This document shows, one piece after another, positions 10,104-21,900 of a stretch of DNA of 64,000 nucleotides. The position numbers and the translations under genes are program-made. Location of the stretch: contig JARGSG010000125.1 of the NCBI GenBank assembly GCA_030374805.1, forward strand, positions 62,001 through 126,000, written 5' to 3'. The notes below the pieces were generated by a model. The model did no database searches and was not told the origin of the DNA. It worked only from the letters and a program-made list of their open reading frames with translations. Origin of the DNA: Gracilaria gracilis (taxonomy: Eukaryota > Rhodophyta > Florideophyceae > Gracilariales > Gracilariaceae). Positions within the stretch are counted from its first letter, which is position 1, and each line of letters begins with the position of its first letter.

Positions 10104-11457
10104 ATGAGAATGTTCTCAGTTACTATAAGACCTCAAACTCGTCCACCACCACAAGCAGGTACCCCAACCGCATCCAGCTCAAAAAAAGCCAAAGTGCGCA
10201 TCGACATGGAACCGAACCGGACTAGACCTCCACTGCCGAAAAGCAGTTCGTTTAACACACCGCGGTCAAGAGTGCAGAAGAGCGGCACATCTGCGAAGCA
10301 TGATATCTCGTTTCTTCTCAACGGCCCGAATCAATCGTCTCTAACAAACTCACAATGCGAACAACAAGCATCGTCTTCGTTGGCGCAACCAAGGAGTGGA
10401 GAAGAGGTGGCTGGGAATATCTGGAGAGAGCAACAACTGTGGGCTACGAATGAACTGAAGGATTTCTCCATGACTGGATCGTCAAACCCTCGATCTTCTC
10501 ATGGCGCGGGGTGGAATATGTCAGCTACGGCGGTGAAGAGAACGTGTGCGCGGTGCGGTAAGAGTTTTACTCAATCTGCGGATCTTAAGAAACAGTATGT
10601 TCACTACGCGAGTCAGTGGCGCAGCGGGTCCCTTTGTGATTTGAAAGATGATACTGAGTTTGATCTCTTTGAGGTGCGGAGAATACCAGGAGGAAATGCT
10701 AACCATGAGAGAAATGTGCGATGTTTGCGTGTAGTATCAAGTGTGTTCATCTCAAGGAAAGGCCTTTCAAATGCAAACAATGCCCTTCTGCTTTTGGGGA
10801 GAAGGGTAACTTAAAGTACGTGCTTCATGGAGAACAGGGCGTTGCGGTTTCGGAATGCGAATGCTGTTTGCTAACGGTGATGTAAAATGTGAAACCACAG
10901 TCGACACGTAAAAGCAGTACAGTAAGTTACGAAGGATACATGTTTGGGGTTGAATGTTAAAGATTTGTCTCTACTCCAAGACTAACTCGGTGGACTGCTC
11001 TTTGTCTTCCTTCCTCTAACGTATGACTCTCTCACGAACGATTGCTTTGGTTTGAACTCCGTGACTGGAACAGTGCCAAAGAAAGACCTTGGGCTTGTCC
11101 TAGGTGCGGGCTGCAGTTCTCGTTCCGCGATAGTTTAACGTAAGTCATGGAAGCGTCATACGACGATCACTAACGATTCTCCGGAGATCACGCACACTAA
11201 CGAGAAGGGTTTGATACGATTCGCGATGAGAAGACGCCACATAAGAGCCGTGCACGAGGACAGTCGGCCGTTTTCATGCGATATATGTCAATCTGCGTTC
11301 AAGAAGAAAGGTACGTTTAGCGCGCGATGGAGCCTCTTCGCGAAGGTTGAGACGAACACGGAAGAAACTGACACAAAACTACGGTTGTGCTTTACATGCG
11401 ATGCGGATAGATCACCTCATCCGTCACAAGTATGCGCTGCACGGCTGCGGCAAGTAG
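10104..11457 (+). CDS. Four-finger C2H2 zinc-finger protein, 6 exons
   Basis: Exons are 10104-10594, 10735-10815, 10901-10921 (21 nt), 11074-11139, 11234-11310 and 11411-11457. All introns are GT-AG (GTATGT, GTACGT, GTAAGT, GTAAGT, GTACGT), and the product is 260 aa. I derived the splices by requiring intact fingers. The result is four C-x2-C-x12-H-x4-H fingers spaced exactly 29 residues apart (148-169, 177-198, 206-227, 235-256) with KERPF/KERPW-type linkers and only GCGK after the last finger. The N-terminal half is low-complexity Ser/Pro with a basic KKAKVR patch and an ISFLLN motif. All five introns fall inside fingers, near or within the first or second zinc-binding His. It is probably a DNA-binding transcription factor; no ortholog name can be given. 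The start is the first ATG of the open frame, and an upstream exon is possible. Confidence 0.8.
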
Positions 11458-14400
11458 GAATCTAGTGATCCATCACATGAAGGGCTGTGGCCTAACGGGG
11501 GCCGTGTGGAGGACTGCGAGTCCTCGCAGTACTTTACTGTGCTGTGGAGGATGACGGCGGTAGAGAGGTGTAAAGCTGCACTGTGCAGCTATCGGCGTTC
11601 GACGCGAAGCCGTTACGTCATGACGCGGAAACGCCAAGTGTGAAGAAGAACAATTGTGTTGTACGTGTAGCGGTGTGGGTACCCAGCTGTAATGCACCGT
11701 TGGGTGTGTACGTGTAGCTGCCAAGTGCATGTGCGGCAGCGCGCACATGCGAGCGCTACTCCCTTCCGCGCTCCAATTCACTTCGCCGCTCGGCGCTCGA
11801 ATTACACCCCCCTGTATAATCCCCTCGTCCGCCCCCCGCACTGGCGCACAGCCCTCTTGCATTCCACCCGCCGCCACCTTTCGCCCGAATTGCGAGCTTC
11901 ATCTTTGATCCCCCTCCTTCGCATTACACAACAATTGGAAACAGAGCGCTACGCGCGTCCCGATTACGTCCGCACACTTGTGCGTCGTAGTCATCCCTCA
12001 CCCCCTACACGAGCGCTTCCAGCACTGAGGTAGAGCCATTTGCAGATAGTTAGTTTTGTATCTTTTCGTCCATTCACCCGCCGCGTTCGTTATTTACACC
12101 TCTTGATTTCATACTCTTCCATGAACACTCAGTCGCTACGCGGATCATCATCGCTCTGCCAGTGCAACACAAAGCCACTTTGTCGGAACTGTGTAACACA
12201 TATCCGTTCAATTGGACGCAAAAACCATGCGTGTGATCCAAGCTTTGCACGCGTTCAAGCTTTACACAACCTTGTTGACACATTGTGACAATGTCCGCCC
12301 ATGCTTTTCAAGTCAGTGATGTGCATCGTGCCATCCACGAACAGAAAACTTGCCTTGGCGACTTTTCTTCCTCCCTTTGCACGCGTTTAGCGCTTTACAG
12401 TCGCAACTATCCAAGGCCCTAGTCGTCCTGCCTATTTTCTCGGCAAGTGTTGACTCATTACCACTGCCCTCTACTTGTTAGCAGCACACCATGATTTATG
12501 GTCAAGTGTCATTCCTCTAATTTGTGTGCACCAATGTTGGAACGTGTCATTGGCATAGGATTACAAGGTTATTGAGATTTGTCTGCATATATGCGACGTC
12601 GGAGGGGAAATGACTGTACAAATCAAGATGGAAACACCTTGGCGCCTCATTTCAGACTATGCCTTCTCTCACGTGCTCCTTCTCGTCAGATTGAAGCGCC
12701 TACGCATGAACATCCACACTACGCAATATGCTCCAGAACGACCGCCCGACGGCAATTCGTCCGGGAGACTCTGGTTTTCATCATAGACATTGGTTTGTTT
12801 GACCCAAATTCAAAACGACGTCAAAACTTCAGCTCGGTTTCTGTGTGAGCTGTTGCTTGCGATAATTCTCAGGAAAGCAGACTTTTCTATGTTCGATGTA
12901 ATTTAGCCGTTACGCAACTTGGAAAGACGGCTTCCGTATCCGATATGCATACATCATCCAATTCCAGCACTATATGTTCAGCAGCAGTTTCAAGCATGAC
13001 GTCTTGTGCCACTTTGAAGATGCTGCAAGCCACAACGGGACTCCCCCGCGAATGAGTTCGGAGGTCTCTTCGATGCGCCCTTGCCCTTGTCGCTAGTTGC
13101 AAGACAAGTCCAATCTTGCGACATTCAACAAAATTGCTAGTGAGAGGCACGACCATTAATCCTACAGAAACTCTTTCGTCCGCTGGCGCAACACGTCCAT
13201 GTGAATCTTACAAGCCCTGTTTCCCAGATTGTCAAATTTCTCAATTCATTGCGGCCGTGGTAAGCCTTTGATGAACGTTCTCTGTAAGCCAGACTTCGTG
13301 AACTAGGGAGGGAAATAGGGGCTCAATGAACAGGAAGTGTGGGAATAAAACCGACTGTGGTGATGGTGACGCTTGGAGAGAAGCGAAAATCATGTCAGTT
13401 GGGGTGATGAAGCTTTAAGTTCCCCCAGAGCTGGTCATGCCACGTCAGGGCTATGCCTCTCGCAAGTCGAAATTGAAGATGTTGACAAACCGCTCCCGCC
13501 GTTCCGGGAGGAGTTGTGAATCAAACTGAAGTGAAATCATGTCCAGCTTTCTTCCAGAGTCTGTGAGCGCTTAGAGAAAACTCGTTCACACCAGGTGCCG
13601 TTGCGCAAGGATGAAAGGGTATGCAGCGATATAATGACGAAATGGAGTTCATCGGTTAACCCTCCGTTGAGGGACTGTAAAACCCTGGATCTTACCCCTT
13701 GGAAATCCATTTGTGACAAACTGCCGCAGCATGGAATTCAGATGTATACGCAGGTGTGAACCGAACCTGGCAGCGGGGAGGGGAGAGACTCTGATCGATC
13801 ACAATCGGTACAACGGTACTGTAGCGTTCCTACCCTTGTACAGTAGCTTCGCTCAGTGAATTCTATGACGCAAATATCGCTTGAATCGGCCCCTTCCGGA
13901 GCCAGACGTAGTATAGAAAATGGTACTGACTGTGTAGGACCAGCTCAGCCTTTTGAGGTGATTCTTCCGTTGGGTTATCTAAGTATTTCGTACCTCATGT
14001 TCTCTCCTTTGCTGAGCGCGTCTTACTCATGTGCAGGTATCTCTTGAGATAAGTTGCAAGATAAGCTACAGGACCGCTACATGTAAACGAGAAGATTGAT
14101 TTGTTGCACCGGATACAAGTGCTGTCGAAAGTTGGTTCTTTAGAAAGGCCATAAGTGAATGACTATAAAATGTATTGAATGCGTGTCGTATATCCTTGGC
14201 TGGACGGCAATGACGACAGGTGAAGTTAGTTATGTATACGATGGTTGGGATAGTTGCGATTGTGCTTTCGAGAATATGCTCCCCTGAGGACATCCAATTA
14301 TGCGTGCTGATAACCGGAACTCACGAGATAATCACCTGTGCTTGTCTAACAACTGTCCTTGCTGGCGCACGAGCAAGGCTGTGAAAGAGAAGGAGCACGG

Positions 14401-14579
14401 GACCGGCAGGCCTCCTGACACATCATCCTGCAAGGTATGAAGTAGATGACAGGGGATAGACCGATACCTCGGGAGATCTTGAGAAGCTCACAACCGTACG
14501 TAAACAAATGAAAACAGGTTGAGCACATGATATGATTGCGGCGTCAGCATACCACTCCACTTGCTGAAACCAATCGATT
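11458..14579. other. 3.1-kb intergenic stretch
   Basis: No firm gene. A minus-strand ORF at 12887-13156 is listed separately. An 11-mer GGTACTGTAGC at 13815-13825 recurs elsewhere in the window. Confidence 0.45.
12887..13156 (-). CDS. Possible gene fragment, unknown (89 aa)
   Basis: Open from ATG 13156 to TAG 12887 with unbiased, protein-like composition and predicted helices (CSIFKVAQDVMLETAAEHIV). The SRGSPVVACSIF stretch is faintly reminiscent of cyclin-fold repeats of TFIIB-type factors, but this is only an impression. The length is far below that family. It could be an exon of a longer spliced gene, a relic, or chance. Confidence 0.2.
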   Translation of the reverse strand: MVVPLTSNFVECRKIGLVLQLATRARAHRRDLRTHSRGSPVVACSIFKVAQDVMLETAAEHIVLELDDVCISDTEAVFPSCVTAKLHRT

Positions 14580-15952
14580 CTAATAGAAGCTGTACAAGCC
14601 TCGCCGCCGCAACATGACCAACAACAGCCACGACACACACACAACTGTAATGGTGATGACCAACACAACAGCCAGAAACCAAAAACGGCTCGCTGAGGCG
14701 TCGAAGAGGGGGATGGTTATGTTCATTCCGAACACGCCCGCCACCACTCCACCAAGGCCAAACATCATGCTCACGACGCTCATGGCCAACTCCACCGACA
14801 GCAGCCTGTTTCGCAATGTGTCTAGATGAATCATCATAAGGTCCTCCGTATCCTCGATACCGTCGTTGAGAAGAGATGCTTGATTGACATGTTGATCGAT
14901 TGCTTGCATATAAGCTTCTAACAAAGTCTCGACTTCACTGTGATCTACGGCGCTTCTGGCATAGTTTTCGGATATGTGTTTCTCCGTGAGGTACATACTG
15001 GCCATTTCCTCATCCTCATCCAACAGGTTCTCCAACACAGAGCGGACGCTGTTGGCTCGCGCGTGAAACTGGTTGAGCTGGTGCTTTTTCAAGCGAAGCT
15101 CTTCCAACATTTTGGTGGTCAACTCGTTGGGCATCTGATGCACATACTTTTCAATCTGCGGCTTGATGCTACTGAACTCCTGCTCCAAAACCATATTAAG
15201 ATAGATGAGAATTCCCTCCAACGCACGAAACTCAAACGGTTGCGGATTTTCAGCATCCGGTTGCGCAGTGATGGACTGAGTAGCAATGTACAACAAGCTG
15301 CGGGTCTTCTCGGTGGCCGGGTCGAACAAAAACATCTTATTGTACAGAATGATGGCACGCAAGCCCTCCAGCGACACCACGATGGCGGAGTGTCGCACCC
15401 ACAACGCCGGCTTTGCCGCAAACGCCGGGTCCACCTGGCGGATATCGCGCGCCTGCAGCGAGTTGCGCAGATAGTCGCGCAGCGCCTTTTGCGCCGTCTT
15501 GCGGTTAGCGACGGCATCGGGCTCGAACAAGCGCGAAAACTGCTTGAGTTCGGGCGACGGCAGCGGCGCATCGCCGTTGAGCCACTTGTTGACCACATGC
15601 GGCGGCGGCTGCGAGCCGGGAAACGCCGAGCGCGCCTCCTGCAGAATGTCTGCGCGGCGCATCTGGCGGTGCGACACGGTGCCCTGCGCGTCGATCTGGA
15701 TGCAGTCCAGCTTGCCATCGGCGTAGCGCGCCTTGTTGGACGAGTGCACCATGGGCGCGCCGGTCGCCATGTGCGCAAAGGGCGGCGCGCGCTGCTGCGC
15801 GCCGTGCGGCGGCTTGGCGGGCGCGCACGCCACGGGCAGGTTGGGCTCCGTCTCCGAGCGCGGGATGGCGTCCGCTGCGTGCTCCACCACGCTGGCGCCC
15901 GCGCCGCCGCCGCCGTCCGAGTCGGAGTCGAACGGATCGGGCGGCGGCCTCT

Positions 15953-15983
<31 letters not shown>

Positions 15984-16376
15984 AGGCGTGGGCGGCGCGT
16001 GGTCGGTGGCGCGTGCGGCGGCCGGCGCAAACGTCACGGAGAAGGGCTCCTGCGCGGCTTGGTCGCGCGCCAGCTCGGACGCCACGTACTCGCTGAAGGA
16101 CACCGGCGACGGCTCGGCGTTGAAGGGCGGCGGTGAGCCGCGCGCGCGCCGCGGCGAGTGCGGCGGCGAGCGCGAGGCTGCGGCGACGGCGGCGGCGGCG
16201 GCGGCGGCGGAGGGCGTGGGGGGCGCGACGGGCGACGACACGCTGATGTTGTACGCGTCGGCGTCCTGAATCATGTCAAGCGTGAGCGAGGAGCGGCGCA
16301 GCGGCGCGGGCAGGCGGATGGGCGGCGCCTCCGGCGGCGCGCGCGACAGGTGCGAGTCGGAGGTGGCGCGCGGCAT
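14580..16376 (-). CDS. Mrs2/CorA-type magnesium transporter
   Basis: 598 aa from the in-frame ATG at 16376; the frame runs further upstream only as a poly-Ala shadow of a GC repeat. Residues 1-215 are low-complexity Pro/Ala/Ser, possibly an organelle leader or cytosolic extension. The Mrs2 core starts about 218 (LDCIQIDAQGT, a LEGLRAIILYNKMFLF beta segment), followed by long helices (LEGILIYLNMVLEQEF; ENLLDEDEEMASMYL). The C-terminus has two membrane segments, about 530-550 and 563-585. The diagnostic G-M-N is present as VFGMN near residue 547. In this family a homopentamer conducts Mg2+ through mitochondrial or other membranes. The gene is divergent from the J-protein gene with a 484-bp gap. 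The 3' half has moderate GC and the 5' half is extremely GC-rich. Confidence 0.9.
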
Positions 16377-16378
16377 GA

Positions 16379-16418
<40 letters not shown>

Positions 16419-16860
16419 AGCGACGACGACGGCGGCGACGGCGGCATCAAGTGGGTGGCGCGCGCAGCGGCGGCGGGCACATGAACGGCAGCGTGTGCCG
16501 CGTCTTGTTCCGCGCACACGCGCGCGCACGATGGAGAGCGGGCGCGAACGCGGGCGCCGCGCGCGAACCAGCACAGCGCCTTGGTGTTCACGAATCGCAA
16601 GTGGCGATGCGTGGGCAGCCGCGTGGCACACGTTGCCAGCGCCAAACACGTGGACCAGCTGTGGCTCGCGCCGTCCGTTTTGGCGCCAAAATCGGCACGT
16701 AGCAGCCAACTTGTGTGTGAGCGAACGCAAACGACTCGCCACAAAAGCGGCAGCAGCAACCGCCGCAGCCGCAGCAGCAGCCGCCGCAGCCGCAGCAGCA
16801 GCCGCCGCAGCCGCAGCAGCAACCGCCGCAGCCGCAGCAGCAACCGCCGCAGCCGCAGCC
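16377..16860. promoter_or_regulatory. Shared divergent upstream region of Mrs2-like and J-protein genes
   Basis: 484 bp separate two start codons facing away from each other, so both promoters must lie here or overlap the genes. The region holds a (GGC)n tract beside the Mrs2 start and a 21-bp tandem repeat beside the J-protein start. No TATA box is obvious. Confidence 0.6.
16750..16857. repeat. 21-bp tandem repeat, ~5 copies
   Basis: Units close to GCAGCAGCAACCGCCGCAGCC are repeated head to tail and end three bases before the J-protein ATG. The repeat creates long spurious poly-Ala ORFs on the minus strand. Confidence 0.85.
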
Positions 16861-17796
16861 ATGGCGCCGGTGGATCGCTCGTACTACGACGCGCTGGGCG
16901 CGTCGCCCGACGCGACGCCCGCCGAGCTGCGCAAGGCGTTCCGCCTCAAGGCGCTGCAGCTGCACCCGGACCGCAACGCGCACGACCGCGACGGCGCCAC
17001 CGCCGCCTTCCAGCATCTCAACGCCGTGTACAACATCCTGAGCGACGCCGACCGCCGCGCGCACTACGACCAGTTCGGGCCCGCTCAAAACCCGCACGCC
17101 GACGACGACGACGCGCCGCTGCACGCCAGCGCGCTGGCCGACTTTCTGCGCCGCGCCGCCAGCCGCCTCAGCAGCGACGACATCAGCGCGTACGAGCGCA
17201 CGTATCGCGAAGGAGACGATGAACGGGAGGACCTTGTTGCGCACTACCAGCGCTTTGAGGGCGATGTGCACAACGTGCTCATGTACATCCCGTACAGCAC
17301 GCACGCCGATCTGTCGCGCTTCGTCGCCTTTTGGGACGCGCAGATCGACGCCGAACAGCTGCCACGCACGCCGCAGTACGCCGCGGCGCGCTGCGCGCTG
17401 CTGGCCGACGCCAGCAAGTACGAGCTCAAGCAACGCGCTGCGAAGGGCGGCGCGAACGACGGCGCTCAAGCGCCCAAGCGCGCCAACAAGCGCGCCAAGC
17501 GTGCCGCGAACAAGGAACAGCGCGACATGCACGCGCTGGCCGCGCTCATGCAGAAGCGCGCGCAGCGCGCAAAGGGACAGTTTGACGAGTGGTGCCACCG
17601 CATCGAGCAGCAGGCAGACGGCGACGCTGACAAACCGCGCGCGCGCTCGTCGCGCTCGTCGCGCTCGCCGCGGCCGTCGCGGCCGTCGCGGCCGTCGAAC
17701 AAGGCGCGCGGCGCGGCGCGGCGAGCGGCGGCGGCGACGACGGCGGCGCCATCTGCGTCGGGCGGCGTTCGCAAGCAGCGCAAGTCGTCGCGCTGA
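16861..17796 (+). CDS. J-domain protein, DNAJC9-like
   Basis: Intronless, 311 aa, ATG in a CCATGG context. Residues 6-75 are a J domain with the HPD tripeptide (LHPDRN) required for Hsp70 ATPase stimulation. Residues about 115-185 match the second conserved region of DNAJC9: DISAYERTYR, EREDLVAHYQRFEGD, and a MYIPYST segment followed by W-D-x-Q-I-D. The last 100 residues are Lys/Arg/Ala-rich with R-S-S-R-S repeats, consistent with nuclear location. In animals DNAJC9 is a histone H3-H4 co-chaperone that recruits Hsp70, and the same role is likely here. Alternative: a generic class C J protein. Confidence 0.85.
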   Translation: MAPVDRSYYDALGASPDATPAELRKAFRLKALQLHPDRNAHDRDGATAAFQHLNAVYNILSDADRRAHYDQFGPAQNPHADDDDAPLHASALADFLRRAASRLSSDDISAYERTYREGDDEREDLVAHYQRFEGDVHNVLMYIPYSTHADLSRFVAFWDAQIDAEQLPRTPQYAAARCALLADASKYELKQRAAKGGANDGAQAPKRANKRAKRAANKEQRDMHALAALMQKRAQRAKGQFDEWCHRIEQQADGDADKPRARSSRSSRSPRPSRPSRPSNKARGAARRAAAATTAAPSASGGVRKQRKSSR

Positions 17797-18987
17797 GCGC
17801 GCGCGGCGCGTTTTTGTTTTACGGCTACGTGCGCGCGTGGTTTGTTTAGCAAGCAAAACTGCGCGCCGCTTGTGCGCGCAATGTTAGTTTGAACAGAATG
17901 TTAAACGGCGCTACGCGCACACGATTGTTGCGTTGTCGTTGTTGTTGAAGTGGTTGACGACGACGACGACGACGACGTCGCCGTCGCCGTCGTCGTCATC
18001 GCCGCCGTCGTCTGAGAGCCAACCTGCTGGCGTATGGCGCCGCACGTCGCGGAAGCGCGCGGCTCGCAGCGCGCCGCCAGCAGCGCTGCAGCGGGCGCCG
18101 GCGCGCCGCACAGCCGCTGTAAACGCGCGACGACGGCGTGCAGAAAGCGGCGGCGCCGCAGCTGCGAGCGCCGCCCGTGCAGCAGCTGCGTCGACGCCGT
18201 GCACCAGCGCGCGTACACGCAGCGACAGCCGCGCCGATGCGCCAGCTGCGACGGCGGTGGCGGCGCTTCGCGCCGCTGCGGCGACGGCGGCGGCGCGCGC
18301 GGCGGCAGCGGCAGCGGTGGCGGCGCGGCGTGCGTGAGGGGGTACCGCCGCGAGCGACGGCGGAAAATGGTGGGGATCATGCGCGACGGCGCGAGCGGCG
18401 CGCGCGACGTGCGGCGGGAGATCATCGCCGCGCGGGTGGACGGGCGGCGGTGAGGGCGGACGGGGGAGGCGCGAGGGCGGGCGGGGCGGGGCGAGAGCGA
18501 GCTTGGTCAGCGAGGGAGCATTGCGCGGCGGCGATGGAACGCGCGATGGAAGAAGAAGAGGGGGTGGTGGCGACGACGGCGAGCGGCATTGCGACGCGCG
18601 GCAGAGGCGCTTTAACTTGGTGCGGGTACGGTGGTACAAAGGTTTGAATCACGTTCAAACGGGAGGAAAAAGGGCGCGTGGCGCGCGGCGCGCGGCGCGA
18701 GCCGTTGCGCTCGGGTGCTCGCCGCGTTGCGGGGCGCTCGGGCGCGCCGTTTTGAATTCAAAAGCGCTCGCCGTGCGCCGTTTCACGCCAGTCCAACTGC
18801 TCCCACTGCACTGACTGCTCTGCTGCCGCTGCTTCACTGTTCACCGAACTGTCACACTTCACTGCACAGTCCTCCCGCAGTTCCCCACTTCCGCTTCCCC
18901 CCCCCCCTCCGTCAATTCACCGTCCGTGCCTCGTACTCGTCTCCCCCAAATTCAGCCCAGCTCCGCCCACGCTCTCACAAAGGCGCT
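17797..18987. other. Convergent GC-rich intergenic region
   Basis: Lies between the ends of the J-protein gene (+) and FGAM synthase (-). It is dense in GCC/GTC trinucleotide runs. One minus-strand frame (about 17911-18400, ending V7-NHFNNNDN-type sequence) has codon-like G/C third positions but no ATG and no recognisable domain. Confidence 0.4.
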
Positions 18988-21900
18988 TCATACCGCCGAC
19001 TGATTCACCACCCACTCGTACGCGTTCTGGAACATGCGCAGCCATGGCGACGCTGACAACTGCTCGATCGCCGCCGGCGCATACGCCCACTGCCATTTGA
19101 GCACCGTGCGCTCCGGGTGCGGCATCATCGCCAAGTGTCGCCCATCGCCCGAGCACAGCCCGGCAATCGCATTCATCGATCCATTGGGGTTGTCGGGGTA
19201 AGTCATCGTCGCCTCACCCTGCTCATCCACGTAGCGCAGCGCCACCAAATTCGCCTGCTCCACGTCGCGCAGCACCTGTTCCGACGGAAAGTACGCGCGG
19301 CCCTCGCCGTGCGCCACCCACACCCCGAGCTGCGCCGCGTCCATGCCGCGCAGCATCATCGCCGCGCTATCGCTCGCGATCTTCACAGTGGAGAAGCGCG
19401 ATTCGTACCGCCCCGACTCGTTGTGAATGAAGCGCGGCTGCGCCGTTTCCACCACCTGCTGCGGCGAGAACGGCACGCGCCCCAGCAGAGCCATCAGTTG
19501 GCATCCATTACAAACGCCCAACGAGAATGTATCACGACGCGAATAGAACGCGTCAAACTCGTCACGCACCTTGTCGTTGAAGCGAATCACCGCCGCCCAC
19601 CCCTTTGCAGAGTCCAGCACGTCCGCGTATGAAAAGCCTCCCACGAACGCCACGCCCTTGAACTGCGATAAACTTATCGCTCCGCTCGATATGTCACGGA
19701 TGGACACGTCCCACGCTTCAAACCCGCTCATGTGGAACGCCGCGCTCATTTCTCGATCGCCATTAGAGCCCTCTTCTCGTACGATCGCAACCTTGGGCTT
19801 GTTCGCCCGCTCCAGTACCGATGGCGCCGTTGGCTCCGGGGTATACGGCACCACATATTGTGCACCGCGTCTGTTTCTTAGAGCCGCCTGTTCCATGTCC
19901 ACGCATTCCGTCTTTGCCTGTTGCCTCTCCAGCGCAAAGGAGGTGCTTTCCCACACATCCCTCAAGTCACGAATATCACCCTCTAGTACTTGTGTTCCCG
20001 CGTCCGTCACAGAGAGCTTGTTGTCCGCTCTGCTTTGTGCAACCACCTCATGCGGCAGTCCTTTTTGCGCCAATTGTTCGCATATCTCAGCTTTGAAAGA
20101 AGTGGACACCTCAATCACAATCCCGAGTTCCTCTGCAAACAGCACAGCGGTAGTGTCGCAGTTCAATCTGCCAGAATCCACCGTAACATCCAGCCCACAG
20201 TTTCCAGCAAATCCCATCTCCAAAAGGGCACTGATCAATCCGCCGTCGCTCACATCGTGACAAGACAGAACACCCTGATGCGCAATCAACTGCTGCACCG
20301 TATCAAACGCATTTGCTAGCAGCGCACCATCATCCACGTCAGGAGGCACTTGTCCCAGCTGCGAGAACACTTGAGCGAGCGCACTCCCGCCAAGCCGTCT
20401 CTTGCCGTTCGCGATATCGATCAGAATCAGTGCACTGTTGCCGGGCGCCTTTATATCGGGCGTGAGTTTGGTTCGAATGTCTTCCACCGTACAGTAGCCG
20501 CTGATCACGAGCGTTCCCGGCGCTCTCACCGTCTCCACCGAGCCATCGGCGGTTGGGCATCGAGCAGCCATGGACAGCGAATCCTTGCCCCCGTCCACTG
20601 CGATCTCCAGCTCGAGCATGATATCGCGCATGGCGACGGCGGCGTCGTAAATGGAGGCGCAATCTCCGGGCAACTTTGCAGCCCACATCCAGTTGCCCTC
20701 GCACTTGATGTCGCGCCTGGACGTCAACTTGGCACCGCAGAGATTGGTCATCATCTCGCCCACGCTCATTCTGGCCATCGCCTGCGGCGAGAGCGAAGTG
20801 ATGGTAGGGCGCTCTCCGATCGCAGTCGCCGAGCCCCGCAAGCTGAAGAGCGACTGGGCAGAAACCGCATAGTCGCACAATGGCATCTGCAAGGCGCCCA
20901 CACACTGCTGTTGAGCAATCAATCCTGTGACGCTGCGATCGACCTTGGTGGTCAAGAACCTCTTGGAGCCGACGCCCATCAGACTCAGCACGCGTCTCAG
21001 CGCCGACTCGATGGTCGTGGAAGGCGGGAGCTGCAGCGGCTCGGTACGGGGCACAACGCGCGAGTCGGTGAACGTCTTTTGCGGCAAGTCGCCCAACACG
21101 GCCTCCAGATCCAAGTCCACCACAGCTTGCCCTTCCTGCTCATCCCACAGCACGATGCGGCCCGAGCCGTCGATGGAACCCAGCACGGCGGGCACAACGT
21201 TTTCCCTCGCACACAGGGTGCGGAACATTTTCTCATGCTCGGGGCGCAGCAACAAGCCAAACTGCTCCTGATACTCTGCGACCCAGATCTCCAGCGCGGA
21301 CAAGGTGGAGTCGCCCACCCACACGTTTCTGACATGGATCTTGGCGCCGGCCGGGTAAATGAGCTCCTTGACGACGTTGCAGTTACCGCCGGCGCCCTGA
21401 TCATGAATGGACACGATGGGGTTTTGCTCACCCATCTCGACGCAAGCGCGCAGCACGCGGTACACCTTTTGGGCCATCTCGGCGTCGCCGCGCTGCACGG
21501 CGTTAAAGTCCAGGTCGGCGCTGTTATCGCCCTGCATCATGCTGGAGGCGGCGCCACCGCCCATGCCGATGCGGTACGCCGGGCCGCCCACTTTGACGAC
21601 GAGCAAGCCCACAGCCGGCTCGCCTTTGGCGGCGTGGCGGTGCTGCATCTGCCCCATGCCGGCCGAGAACATGATGGGCTTGACGTACTCCCTGCGCTGA
21701 CCGTCGAGCAACCTGACGCCGTAGCTGCGCGCAAAGCCGTTGACGACAGGCTCGCCAAACTTGTTGCCGTAGTCGCTGGCGCCGTTGCTCGCCTGGATGA
21801 GGATGTCCAGCGGCGACGCGAGGTTGTTTGGGTACTGGAAGGACGCATGCTCCCACGGGTGGTCGCAGTGCGGGATGTGCAGATTGCCCACCGAGTAGCC

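Noticed and set aside
16588-17856. Minus-strand 422-aa ORF opposite the J-protein gene
   Set aside because: Arg/Ala/Val-rich shadow of a GC-rich gene whose J domain on the other strand is unambiguous.
17911-18639. Minus-strand 242-aa ORF with G/C-biased third positions
   Set aside because: Starts at TTG, has no ATG or domain, and consists largely of trinucleotide repeats; kept only as a remark.
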